46,621 nt of DNA, from positions 1 to 46,621 of the forward strand of contig CABUAQ010000005.1 of assembly GCA_902489575.1 (NCBI GenBank), given 5' to 3'. How positions within the stretch are numbered: position 1 is the stretch's first letter; each line of letters begins with the position of its first letter. The notes under the pieces were generated by a model. That model saw nothing but the letters and a program-made list of their open reading frames with translations. It did not search any database and was not told where the DNA came from. The position numbers were made by a program, and so were the translations under genes. This document shows, one piece after another, positions 8,847 through 16,699 of the stretch. Source of the stretch: an uncultured bacterium (lineage in GTDB: Bacteria; Cyanobacteriota; Vampirovibrionia; Gastranaerophilales; Gastranaerophilaceae).

Positions 8847-9509
8847 ATGAATTACTACATCGGTCTGTCCTTAGCCTCAGGCTCAAGTATGGATTCAGGT
8901 ATTGCAGTTATTGATGAAAATAATAAGATTATTCTTATTGATAAGCTCTTCAAGATGAATGATATCGTTTTCTTTTTTGAAAATTTTTCATCACTTAAAA
9001 ACTCAAAAATTTGCGTATCAGTTCCTTCAGATAGAACAATGTTAGAAGGAAAGTGGAGAATTTTGTCAAAGCCCTATCAACTTGTTTCAACAAACAAACT
9101 TATTCCGAATCGTGATAATTGGACTCAAAGACACTCTAGCAGAGGTTCTGAATATTTTAGAGAATTAAATGAACGCGGAATAACAATTAATCGTTTTGAC
9201 ATTTATATGACTAGACAGAGTTTACATTTGAACTCTTGTTATAAAGACCGTTCACCTGCTGATTGTAAATTCCTTCAACAAGCGCTTAAGTACGAATGGG
9301 GGTTTGATGAGTTACCTGTAAATATGATGCCGATGTCACACCTTGAAGCGATTTTGGGCGCAATTCTCGCAAAAGAATACTCAAATAATCCTGATAAAAT
9401 CACTTCAATCTATAAATTTAGAGGTCTTGATGTCATTGACATTAAAGAAAATTTAAATGTTTCTACTGATATTCACAATTTTGAAAGGGAGCTTGCAGAA
9501 AAACAATAA
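8847..9509 (+). CDS. conserved protein, possible RNase H-like fold (DUF429-like)
   Basis: A 220-residue soluble protein I do not recognise with certainty. The N-terminus YIGLSLASGSSMDSGIAVID looks like the first beta hairpin of an RNase-H-like/actin-like fold, and later features (ICVSVPSDRTML, then MSHLEAILGAILAKEYSNN) occur in the order expected for DUF429-type proteins, where a D/E-containing helix near the end completes the site. The match is by pattern only. TTAGGAGA precedes the ATG, and the gene follows map by nine bases, so it is probably in the same transcript. There is no signal peptide or membrane segment. Confidence 0.7.
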   Translation: MNYYIGLSLASGSSMDSGIAVIDENNKIILIDKLFKMNDIVFFFENFSSLKNSKICVSVPSDRTMLEGKWRILSKPYQLVSTNKLIPNRDNWTQRHSSRGSEYFRELNERGITINRFDIYMTRQSLHLNSCYKDRSPADCKFLQQALKYEWGFDELPVNMMPMSHLEAILGAILAKEYSNNPDKITSIYKFRGLDVIDIKENLNVSTDIHNFERELAEKQ

Positions 9510-9546
9510 CTCACAAGAGTATTGATAATATCGCAATATAAATATT

Positions 9547-10752
9547 ATGCTAAAAAAAATTATAGAACAACTAAGTAATCCGCTTCTTTTTTATATTGAT
9601 AATGAAAAATATTCCGTATTCAAAAATTTTTGTTTGATAAAAAATACGGGAAATCTCTACAGAATTTCTATACCAAAAGCTAATATAGGTAAAGCTTTAG
9701 AATATAGATTTGAATTAGATAAATATTTAAAATTATCATATTTTGCAATTACTGTTATCATATATTTAATATTTATTCACATAAAATTTTCAATTTTAGT
9801 ACTGATATCTTTTGAAGTTTTGTGGATATGTATGATTAACGGAGCAAGGTTAGTTTGTTCAAATCTTTACAGTCAATATTTAATAAAAAACTTCGGTAAA
9901 TATGAAATTACAGAATTTACACCTCCGGTACCCAAAAGGAAGGTTGATGAATATACAGCGATATTTAAATCAAAAATAATAGTTACAATAATTGCCATTG
10001 CACTATTTTGTGTTCCTGCATTTTTTATCCAATGGTCAATAAAATTTAACCTGAATCCTAAACGTAATAATTTTGAAAAAGCCATAAAATTATCAAATGC
10101 TTACTTTATGTTTTATCCGAAAACAACAGGAGTATACGATATGCGAGCTTATGCAAAATTTAGAAACAGAGATTATGAAGGTGCCTTAGGCGATTACAAA
10201 ACTGTGCTGGATTTATCAGGCAAACATTACACAAAAAAAGATTTAGCAAGATTTGCCAACTTACTTTTACTACAAAAGAAACTCAGCACACCAACTGATG
10301 CTATCGATGTATATAATGAATACTTAACAAAGAAAAAGCTTTCAATTCTTGAAGCTTCACAAATGCTCTGGATAAAATCAATGTTTAAAATAGAAAATAA
10401 TATCACCGAAACAATTGTTCAAGAGTATGATGACCTTCTTGCCTCATTAAACCCTAAAGATACAAAAAACCAATTTTATATCTCAAGTGACAGAGCCTAC
10501 ATGTTATACCTGATGAAGGAATATGCCTCAGCTATAAATGCTTATAATATTCTTATTTCATACGCACAGGGCAATTCAAAACTCTTTGCAAAAGAATTAA
10601 AAACCTTATATATCGAACGCGGATTTGCCAAAATTCGTATGGGGGACACAATGGGAGCCCAATCTGATTTTGCACTATCAGGGATAAGCCCATATGAACT
10701 TTCGAAATACGAACCTTCTTATTCTAATCAGGAATTTCTAATAAGTTATTAA
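9547..10752 (+). CDS. membrane protein with C-terminal TPR-like repeats
   Basis: 401 residues. Two adjacent hydrophobic segments (about 61-79 and 80-98) and a third (about 143-163) anchor it in the membrane. After that, residues about 170-390 are helical repeats resembling TPRs: YDMRAYAKFRNRDYEGALGD and later SDRAYMLYLMKEYASAINAY fit the W/Y-A-G-Y-A spacing. TPRs usually scaffold protein contacts. The N-terminal 55 residues are cytoplasmic or form a small domain. No Shine-Dalgarno sequence is seen before the ATG at 9547, and no good -10 either. Function unknown. Confidence 0.8.
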   Translation: MLKKIIEQLSNPLLFYIDNEKYSVFKNFCLIKNTGNLYRISIPKANIGKALEYRFELDKYLKLSYFAITVIIYLIFIHIKFSILVLISFEVLWICMINGARLVCSNLYSQYLIKNFGKYEITEFTPPVPKRKVDEYTAIFKSKIIVTIIAIALFCVPAFFIQWSIKFNLNPKRNNFEKAIKLSNAYFMFYPKTTGVYDMRAYAKFRNRDYEGALGDYKTVLDLSGKHYTKKDLARFANLLLLQKKLSTPTDAIDVYNEYLTKKKLSILEASQMLWIKSMFKIENNITETIVQEYDDLLASLNPKDTKNQFYISSDRAYMLYLMKEYASAINAYNILISYAQGNSKLFAKELKTLYIERGFAKIRMGDTMGAQSDFALSGISPYELSKYEPSYSNQEFLISY

Positions 10753-10778
10753 AACAAAGGGACACCCCAAACAGAGAA

Positions 10779-11174
10779 TTACTCCTCAATATCCTGTTCT
10801 TCCTGTTCTTCCAAATGTTTGTGATGATTTTGAACCTGCTGATTTTGAAGTTTTTTCATTCGAAGAATCTCTTTTAAATCTTCGGTAATTTTATCTTCCT
10901 CATCCAAAACGGGTTTACGTTTTTTGGCGTTAAGTACATTTGCAACATTCATCATTGCAAGTGAATTAAGGGTAGCACGCAATACCGCACTTTGATCCAT
11001 ATATTGATTACTTTGAGGCTGTGCTTCTTCCTGATTACCTCGTTGAGAAAAATACTCACCGCCTTGCCCCATTTTATCATCTGATAATTTTGCAGCTGTT
11101 CCTGATATGTCGCCGCTTTTGAAATTAAAAGCACCACCTATACCGAAGAAGCCTGCGGACCTGTTATCGACCAT
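10779..11174 (-). CDS. hypothetical protein with Gln/His/Glu-rich helical tail
   Basis: 131 residues, no recognised family. The N-terminus is Gly/Phe-rich (GFFGIGGAFNFKSGDISG), the middle Gln/Ser-rich, and the C-terminal 50 residues (EDLKEILRMKKLQNQQVQNH onward) are strongly helical and charged, probably a coiled coil ending in an acidic tail. There is no signal peptide. AAAGGG lies before the ATG. The gene is convergent with the TPR gene, 26 bases away. Confidence 0.65.
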   Translation of the reverse strand: MVDNRSAGFFGIGGAFNFKSGDISGTAAKLSDDKMGQGGEYFSQRGNQEEAQPQSNQYMDQSAVLRATLNSLAMMNVANVLNAKKRKPVLDEEDKITEDLKEILRMKKLQNQQVQNHHKHLEEQEEQDIEE

Positions 11175-11270
11175 AGTTTCTAACCCTTTTACTTATATAT
11201 GAGATAGAATCTCAAATATCCGTGTTTATCTACACATTATAAATTGTGTGATGTATTATTAACTCATATG

Positions 11271-11315
11271 AACGGATTATTTTGCTATTATGTAAACAAA
11301 TTTTTACAATCCGTT
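11271..11315. repeat. inverted repeat between divergent genes
   Basis: AACGGATT (11271-11278) is matched by AATCCGTT (11308-11315). The 29 bases between include TGTAAACAAATTTTTACA, itself an imperfect palindrome. It lies about 55 bases upstream of the pilin promoter and may be an operator. Confidence 0.4.
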
Positions 11316-11368
11316 ATAAATTATTACCTCTTATTTAAACCTAGCTACTACCAGTATAACACATCGTG

Positions 11369-11397
11369 TTGAAAATTACAAGGATGCATGATATAAT
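11369..11397 (+). promoter_or_regulatory. sigma-70-type promoter of the pilin-rnpB unit
   Basis: TTGAAA (11369-11374), 17-base spacer, TATAAT (11392-11397). The predicted start is near 11404, giving a leader of about 32 bases with a GAGG ribosome-binding site. I see no comparably good promoter closer to rnpB. Confidence 0.75.
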
Positions 11398-11435
11398 TAG
11401 AATATACTGCATACAACTTGATTGAGGATTGAAAG

Positions 11436-12110
11436 ATGAAAAGATTAAATAATGCATTCACATTGACAGAATTAATGATTGCGTTAGGTGTAATTGCGAT
11501 TTTATGTGCAATTTTGCTTCCGGTAATTTTTAACTTAATGCCAAACCAAAATACAATTATGGCAAAAAGAGCCTTTTACACTGTACAAACAGTAATTAGC
11601 GATATGATAAATGACGAATCTTGCTACCCGGATAAAACTTCAGCAGCCGGTGTTGGAGCTGCCAGAGTAGGATTTGATGACGAATATGGTTATACAAACT
11701 GCGCAAAATATGATGAAGCTTTCATTAACGGTGGAAATGCAGATACAAAGTTCAAAACTCTTTTCTACGATAAACTGGGTATCGAAGGAAATGGAAACCG
11801 CTTTACAACCAGCGACGGAATGGAATGGGTATTTACTGACTCCGCATTCAATAAAAATTCCGCCGACGGAGGTTCCATAAAACTGAGTGTTGACGTGAAC
11901 GGTTCGGACGAACCTAACTGCTCTAACAATCATGCCTATACCGGAGAATTCGGAACAGGAGATGATGGAAATTGCGCTGCAGATAAAAGATCTTCCGGTT
12001 TTGACAGATTCAGAATGACAATCAAAGGCAACGGACAAATTACAATTGATGCGGGTGACCCTTGGGCACGAGATGCTGTCAAAGTTAGTAAAAATCTTAC
12101 AGATGAGTAA
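11436..12110 (+). CDS. type IV pilin-like / pseudopilin protein
   Basis: The N-terminus MKRLNNAFTLTELMIALGVI is a short basic leader followed by the class-III (prepilin) signal: F+1, T, L, T, E+5 and a hydrophobic helix to about residue 32. The residue at -1 is Ala, not the usual Gly. The remainder (to 224 aa) is a soluble head with Cys pairs and aromatic/Gly-rich segments (DDEYGYTNCAKYDEAF, DEPNCSNNHAYTGEFG), similar in style to many surface pseudopilins. The final residues are followed immediately by RNase P RNA with no gap. The prepilin peptidase and assembly genes are not in the window. Substrate or surface role unknown. Confidence 0.85.
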   Translation: MKRLNNAFTLTELMIALGVIAILCAILLPVIFNLMPNQNTIMAKRAFYTVQTVISDMINDESCYPDKTSAAGVGAARVGFDDEYGYTNCAKYDEAFINGGNADTKFKTLFYDKLGIEGNGNRFTTSDGMEWVFTDSAFNKNSADGGSIKLSVDVNGSDEPNCSNNHAYTGEFGTGDDGNCAADKRSSGFDRFRMTIKGNGQITIDAGDPWARDAVKVSKNLTDE

Positions 12111-12454
12111 TAAAGCAGTCGGATAATCGCGCCTGATACAAAATCAGGTGAGGAAAGTCCGTGCATCCAAGAACAGACCGCCGGAGAAACTCCGGGCGAT
12201 GTGAGTCGGCGGATAGTGCCACAGAAATGTAGACTGCCAATGGGCATTTGCCACAGGCGATGGTGCAACGGTGAGTTAAGAGCTTCACCAGTGATATCGG
12301 AAGGTATCAGCTAGGTAAACCCCGGTCGGATGCAAGATTAACCAGAAGGCTAAAGGCTGTTCGCCCACTTCTGACAAATCGCTAGAGATCAGGAGCAATC
12401 CTGATACCAGACAGATGGTTATCTAAAACAGAACACGGCTTACGGGCTGCTTTA
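12111..12454 (+). ncRNA. rnpB: RNase P RNA (bacterial type A)
   Basis: Catalytic RNA that trims tRNA 5' leaders. The conserved GAGGAAAGTCCGTGC (CR-I) begins near 12149, GCCACAGAAATG follows near 12218, the TAAACCCCGG-TCGGATGCAAG (CR-IV) block lies near 12315, and ACAGAACACGGCTTAC (CR-V) is near 12428. The ends are set by helix P1: TAAAGCAG (12111-12118) pairs with CTGCTTTA (12447-12454). The 5' end is the base after the pilin stop codon, so the RNA either has a promoter inside the pilin gene or is cut from a joint transcript. A strong terminator follows at 12458. Confidence 0.95.
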
Positions 12455-12457
12455 TTT

Positions 12458-12495
12458 AAAACAACAACGGACTTATTCAGGTTCGTTGTTGTTTT
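12458..12495. terminator. terminator after rnpB
   Basis: AAAACAACAACG (12458-12469) pairs perfectly with CGTTGTTGTTTT (12484-12495). It separates rnpB from the convergent permease gene, whose stop overlaps its last bases; it may serve both strands. Confidence 0.85.
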
Positions 12496-13348
12496 AACCT
12501 AAAAGAATTAAACAACTTCCAACAACCATAACAATTGTTCCGCAAAGTTTTTTTAATAAACTTCCTTCTTTAAACATAAAATAACCTAAAAATACAGTTA
12601 ATATATTTGAAAGCTGAAATAAAGCAAGCGCAAGCCCGACATTTAATTTTTCAAATACAATATTTGTGGACAACTGCATAACACTCAGACAAAATGCAAT
12701 AACTATAACCCACAAGTTTTCACGAAATGAAAATTTTCTTATTTTTACCCCAAACAAAACCAATAGCAAAAAAGAAAAAAACAATCCTGAAAAACACCAT
12801 AACATAAAGGATTCCCAAGCTGAAGATAACAAAATTACCTTTTTTAAAACAACAGCTTCACATCCTGTAAAAAATAATGCACAAAAACGAAGAATTATGT
12901 CTTTTCGCAATAATAACTTAAAACTAAACCCTTCATCTACAGTATCAAATATATACCAGCTTCCCAAAATAATCAAAATAACACCAAAAACTGCCGCAAT
13001 AGCAGGAATCTCCCTTAGTAAGAAAAAACCAAACACAAGTCCAACAATACATTTATACGAATTAATTGGTCCAAGTACAGACATTTCGCCACACTGAAGA
13101 GCTTTTATCAAACAAACAGAGCCCAATGTACACAAAATTCCGGCAGTTAAAACATACTCCCAAAAACTAAAATCATAAACCAACCAATCATTTATAGAGG
13201 CAGGGTACAGACAAAATAAACTTAAAACGGCAAAAGAATACATATTAATTAAAACTGCAGAATGTCTTTTGGACAAAAGTTTTTGAGCCATATTAGCCAC
13301 AGGATTGGAAACAATCCTGAAGGTCAATGCTATCAAAGATGGTATCAT
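12494..13348 (-). CDS. DMT-superfamily (EamA-like) permease
   Basis: 284 residues with about ten hydrophobic helices spread evenly along the protein, the layout of the drug/metabolite transporter superfamily (two EamA halves). Typical features are the early SNPVANMAQKLLSK helix-loop, the ALQCGEMSVLGPINSY segment ending the first half, and VGLALALFQLSNILTVFLGY with FKEG in the second half. The substrate cannot be read from sequence. The gene begins two bases after corA, and AAAGG is present at some distance, so it is probably cotranscribed with corA. Confidence 0.8.
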   Translation of the reverse strand: MIPSLIALTFRIVSNPVANMAQKLLSKRHSAVLINMYSFAVLSLFCLYPASINDWLVYDFSFWEYVLTAGILCTLGSVCLIKALQCGEMSVLGPINSYKCIVGLVFGFFLLREIPAIAAVFGVILIILGSWYIFDTVDEGFSFKLLLRKDIILRFCALFFTGCEAVVLKKVILLSSAWESFMLWCFSGLFFSFLLLVLFGVKIRKFSFRENLWVIVIAFCLSVMQLSTNIVFEKLNVGLALALFQLSNILTVFLGYFMFKEGSLLKKLCGTIVMVVGSCLILLG

Positions 13349-13350
13349 AA

Positions 13351-14304
13351 TTACATCATACCTTTTCTATTAAAAAACACCGCAACAATGCAAGTTGCAA
13401 CAATAGAAATCGTGATGACAATCAAAAATCCAAAATGATTTTGCCCAAATGGCATAGGCACATTCATACCCCAAAAACTACCAATCATTGTCGGAATTGA
13501 CATGATAATTGTAATTGCTGCCAAAAACTTCATTACCAGGTTAAGATTATTATTAATAATTGATGCCATACAATCCATCATACTTTCTAAAATTGTTCTG
13601 TGCATTTCTACCATCTCAGCAGCCTGTTTATTTTCAATAATAACATCTTCGAGCATGTCAATATCATCTTCCGTAAACTTCAATATTCTTTGTAAAGACG
13701 GAGCATTAACCATTCTTAAAAGTTTTTGCAGCACAAGCTGATTGTCTTTCAGCGCAGTTGTAAAGTATACTAAAGATTTCTGAATTTCCATAAGCTGGAA
13801 AAGCGCTTTATTATTTGTAGTTTTTCTCAATGAATCTTCAATATTTTCAGTTTGTTTATTGATTATATTTAAATATCTCAGATAAAATTTTGCAGCTCTA
13901 AACAAAATATTCAACATAAAATTTGCTTTATGACGTGTATCAAAAAACTTTGCAGTATCCGCATTGAAAGAATTAATAATTTTATTTTCGTGAGAACACA
14001 CAGTAATAATACTTTCCGGGGTAAAAATTAACCCCAAAGGCAAAGTATCAAAATTTCCCTCATCATCCATCACAGGAACATTTGTAATGATTAGAAGATT
14101 TCCGTCCTCAAAATCCATACGAGATAACTCATCTGCGTCCAATGAATTATTTAAAAAACTTTCGTCTAAACCCAAAACCAAAGAAACCTGCTGAATTTCT
14201 TCGCGTGTAGGATTGATCAGGTTGAACCAGGAACCTGAAACAGCTTCATTCAGATTTAATGTTTGTAAAGAACCGTTATCTTGAGTCTTTGTAATTTCTA
14301 ACAT
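13351..14304 (-). CDS. corA: CorA-family magnesium/divalent metal channel
   Basis: 317 residues. A large cytoplasmic alpha/beta N-domain is followed by a long stalk helix (about 180-250) and two C-terminal membrane helices. The defining GMN motif is present in GSFWGMNVPMP at the end of the first membrane helix, and the second helix ends in a basic tail (FFNRKGMM). The acidic periplasmic loop is replaced by PMPFGQNHFG, as in many CorA variants. AGGAATAG lies before the ATG. The permease gene follows after two bases. Confidence 0.92.
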   Translation of the reverse strand: MLEITKTQDNGSLQTLNLNEAVSGSWFNLINPTREEIQQVSLVLGLDESFLNNSLDADELSRMDFEDGNLLIITNVPVMDDEGNFDTLPLGLIFTPESIITVCSHENKIINSFNADTAKFFDTRHKANFMLNILFRAAKFYLRYLNIINKQTENIEDSLRKTTNNKALFQLMEIQKSLVYFTTALKDNQLVLQKLLRMVNAPSLQRILKFTEDDIDMLEDVIIENKQAAEMVEMHRTILESMMDCMASIINNNLNLVMKFLAAITIIMSIPTMIGSFWGMNVPMPFGQNHFGFLIVITISIVATCIVAVFFNRKGMM

Positions 14305-14381
14305 AATACTATTCCTGAGTACCCGCCTAAATCAATTAAACTACACTTCTTATCAAAGTGCAATAGTACAAATTAAGGAAT

Positions 14382-14993
14382 TTACAAAAACTCATTTATA
14401 ATATTCAAAACCTGTTCAAATACTTCGTCAATTGATTTAGAAGCATCAACAAGCTTTATCCTGTCGGGTTCTTGTTTAGCAAGTTCAATATAACCGTTTC
14501 TTACCCTATTATAAAAATCTTTCCCGGCACTTTCCAAACGATCTTTTTCTGTACCAACCCGCTTCATAGATGTTTCAACATCTATATCAAAAACGATTGT
14601 TAAATCCGGATTTAGACCGCCTGTTGCAATACCATTTAGCATTTTAATTTTTTGAATATCCTGCATCCTGCCATATCCTTGATAAGCAACTGAACTATCG
14701 GTATGCCTGTCACAAAGAACGATTTTACCGGATTCAACAGCAGGTCTTATTGTAATATCAACATTTTGAGCCCGATCCGCAAGATACAAGAAAGCTTCAC
14801 ATTTGTCGGAAACTTCACCATCATAGTTTAATAATATTTCGCGAATACGTTCACCAAGTCCGATCCCCCCTGGTTCCCGCGTAAATACAATATTATATCC
14901 CCTCTTTTGCAGGTAATCCTTTAACATATTTATCTGAGTTGTCTTACCGCAGCCATCAGCGCCTTCAAATGTTATAAATAAACCTTTTGCCAT
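14382..14993 (-). CDS. tmk: thymidylate kinase
   Basis: Phosphorylates dTMP to dTDP. 203 residues, normal length. P-loop FEGADGCGKTTQ at the N-terminus, the DRX-type TREPGG segment, LCDRHTDSSVAYQG for the thymidine site, and the lid region near VETSMKRVG. The ATG is preceded by AGAGAGG, and a TATAAT box lies about 25 bases upstream on the minus strand. The gene stands alone, divergent from adenylate kinase; holB, a frequent neighbour, is not here. Confidence 0.95.
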   Translation of the reverse strand: MAKGLFITFEGADGCGKTTQINMLKDYLQKRGYNIVFTREPGGIGLGERIREILLNYDGEVSDKCEAFLYLADRAQNVDITIRPAVESGKIVLCDRHTDSSVAYQGYGRMQDIQKIKMLNGIATGGLNPDLTIVFDIDVETSMKRVGTEKDRLESAGKDFYNRVRNGYIELAKQEPDRIKLVDASKSIDEVFEQVLNIINEFL

Positions 14994-15063
14994 AAAAACC
15001 TCTCTTATTTTTCTATTATAACTTAAAAATAACTGATTGATAAACAGTTATTTCTTTCTAAGG

Positions 15064-15091
15064 TTGAAAAAGATTTTTGTTGATGTACAAT
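15064..15091 (+). promoter_or_regulatory. promoter of adk
   Basis: TTGAAA (15064-15069), 16-base spacer, TACAAT (15086-15091). Confidence 0.6.
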
Positions 15092-15185
15092 CTTCATGTA
15101 TTGAGCAATTTAACCGAAAAGAGATATTAAAATGACAACTACTGAAAATCAAAAAATATGTATTAACCCTGGGGAGAATGCAATA

Positions 15186-15845
15186 ATGAAGAAAGAATTT
15201 ATATTTTTAGGACCGCCTGCTTGCGGTAAAGGGACACAAACAACAAAATTAGCACAATATTTAGGATTCCCTCATATTGATACAGGTTCACTATTAAGAG
15301 CCGAAATAAAAAAAGGAACACCAAATGGAATTGTGGCAAAAACCTTTATTGATAAAGGGAATTTAGTTCCGGTAGAATTAGTAGGTTCAATTATTAAAGA
15401 CAGGTTGTCAGAAGATGATTGCCGTGACGGATACATTCTTGACGGTTACCCCAGAAGTGTTGAACAAGCTGATATGCTTGACATAATAAATTCTGATATT
15501 AACGGAAATACAAAAGTTGATTTCAGAGCTATTTATTTTGATTTAAATCAAGATGTACTAATTTCAAGAATTGTAAATCGCCGTTCTTGCCCTGCTTGTG
15601 GAGAAATTTACAACCTGAAATTCAAACCGGCAAAAGTTGAAGGAATTTGTGACAAATGCGGGACCAAACTTGTTCAAAGGAAAGATGACACGGAAGAAAT
15701 TGCAAAAGCAAGATTTGAGACATATTTCCACGAAACTGCACCACTTATTGATTATTATAAAAACAAAGGAACCCTGAGAACAATTAACGCAGAAGGCTCA
15801 ATTGACGAAGTATGGGAACGACTTTTAGAAGTTATTGAAAATTAA
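15186..15845 (+). CDS. adk: adenylate kinase with zinc lid
   Basis: Interconverts AMP + ATP with 2 ADP. From the ATG at 15186, which has GGGGAG nine bases upstream, the protein is 219 residues, the usual long-lid size; an in-frame ATG at 15132 with AAGAGA nearby would add 18 residues and cannot be excluded. The P-loop is GPPACGKGTQ, where most homologues have GPPGAGKGTQ or GPPGSGKGTQ. DGYPRS marks the AMP-binding part. The lid carries four cysteines (CPACG and CDKCG), a structural zinc site. A terminator follows the stop. Confidence 0.95.
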   Translation: MKKEFIFLGPPACGKGTQTTKLAQYLGFPHIDTGSLLRAEIKKGTPNGIVAKTFIDKGNLVPVELVGSIIKDRLSEDDCRDGYILDGYPRSVEQADMLDIINSDINGNTKVDFRAIYFDLNQDVLISRIVNRRSCPACGEIYNLKFKPAKVEGICDKCGTKLVQRKDDTEEIAKARFETYFHETAPLIDYYKNKGTLRTINAEGSIDEVWERLLEVIEN

Positions 15846-15863
15846 TATTATACAAAACCTTAA

Positions 15864-15897
15864 CAAAAAGCTCAAAATAAATATTTAGAGCTTTTTG
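15864..15897 (+). terminator. terminator after adk
   Basis: CAAAAAGCTC (15864-15873) pairs with GAGCTTTTTG (15888-15897), followed by TTTTT. It also lies downstream of the convergent gene at 15916. Confidence 0.75.
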
Positions 15898-15915
15898 TTT
15901 TTAAAACATTTTTAA

Positions 15916-16611
15916 CTATAACTCAGAACACATTCCAGCCTTAACATGTTTTAAAACCTTATTCTGAATATCAGATGACGCCTTTCCTCTAGTACATGAA
16001 ACACTTGATATACTTGAAGTACCACTACCGCCATATAATACATAGCATGTAGTGTCACGATATTCACAAGCATACCTTTTAAAATTTTCATTTTTAGACT
16101 TCCAAGCCTTCACTCCCGAATAGTATACACAAGGTCCCATTTGATAATTGAGCATAAGCTTATCGTATGAACTCATCTTATTTGTATCAAATGAAAATTT
16201 TATCCCACCGTTATCCAACTTTTGCGGCAGAGGATTTTCTCCATCATGTTTTTGATAAGCAGCGTAAAGTTCATCAACTTCTCTTTGTGACAATTTACAT
16301 TTCCAAAAACCTTTTTCATATCGGTTTTCCATCATTTTGACATCATCCGGTGAAGACAGACCAAAAAGCTTCTTAACCTCAGGATCATTATAATCAGTCC
16401 AGTGATTTATCTGTACATCACACCTGCCATTAGGCAATTTCCCTTTTATAACATATTCATATGTTCCGATTTCTTTTTTAATAAAAGTACTTTTTGTACA
16501 GGATTTAAGATTATTAATATATTCTGGCGGCGGACCACCGGCAGCAAATGCGAAAACTACTGAACCGGCAAAAACTGTGGCCATTACACAAAAATGTACA
16601 ATATATTTCAT
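15916..16611 (-). CDS. secreted Cys-rich protein, two-domain (fused) form
   Basis: 231 residues, family not recognised. A signal peptide covers about residues 1-24. Domain 1 (27-160) begins PPPEYINNLKSCTKST and ends at MSSYDKLMLNY. Domain 2 (180-228) is a short Cys module: YACEYRDTTCYV, a later Cys at 206, then SSDIQNKV and Cys 228. Domain 1 is homologous to the separate gene at 20311-20847, and domain 2 to the modules in the gene at 20860-21249. The cysteines probably form disulfides outside the membrane. A strong GGGGGAG ribosome-binding site is present. There is no lipobox, anchor or catalytic motif, so function is unknown; exported adhesin, inhibitor or envelope factor are all possible. 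Confidence 0.8.
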   Translation of the reverse strand: MKYIVHFCVMATVFAGSVVFAFAAGGPPPEYINNLKSCTKSTFIKKEIGTYEYVIKGKLPNGRCDVQINHWTDYNDPEVKKLFGLSSPDDVKMMENRYEKGFWKCKLSQREVDELYAAYQKHDGENPLPQKLDNGGIKFSFDTNKMSSYDKLMLNYQMGPCVYYSGVKAWKSKNENFKRYACEYRDTTCYVLYGGSGTSSISSVSCTRGKASSDIQNKVLKHVKAGMCSEL

Positions 16612-16665
16612 ATTCTCCCCCTTGTATTGGTTATAATATTAACATATAATATACAATTTTACAAG

Positions 16666-16693
16666 TTGATATATCGATAAATACTGTTATAAT
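16666..16693 (+). promoter_or_regulatory. promoter giving a probable leaderless fliI mRNA
   Basis: TTGATA (16666-16671), 16-base spacer, TATAAT (16688-16693). The ATG at 16700 begins six bases later, where transcription itself would be expected to begin. Confidence 0.7.
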
Positions 16694-16699
16694 AGGATT

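Noticed and set aside
11640..12288. Minus-strand frames across the pilin gene and rnpB
   Set aside because: They run antisense to a clear prepilin and through the conserved core of RNase P RNA.
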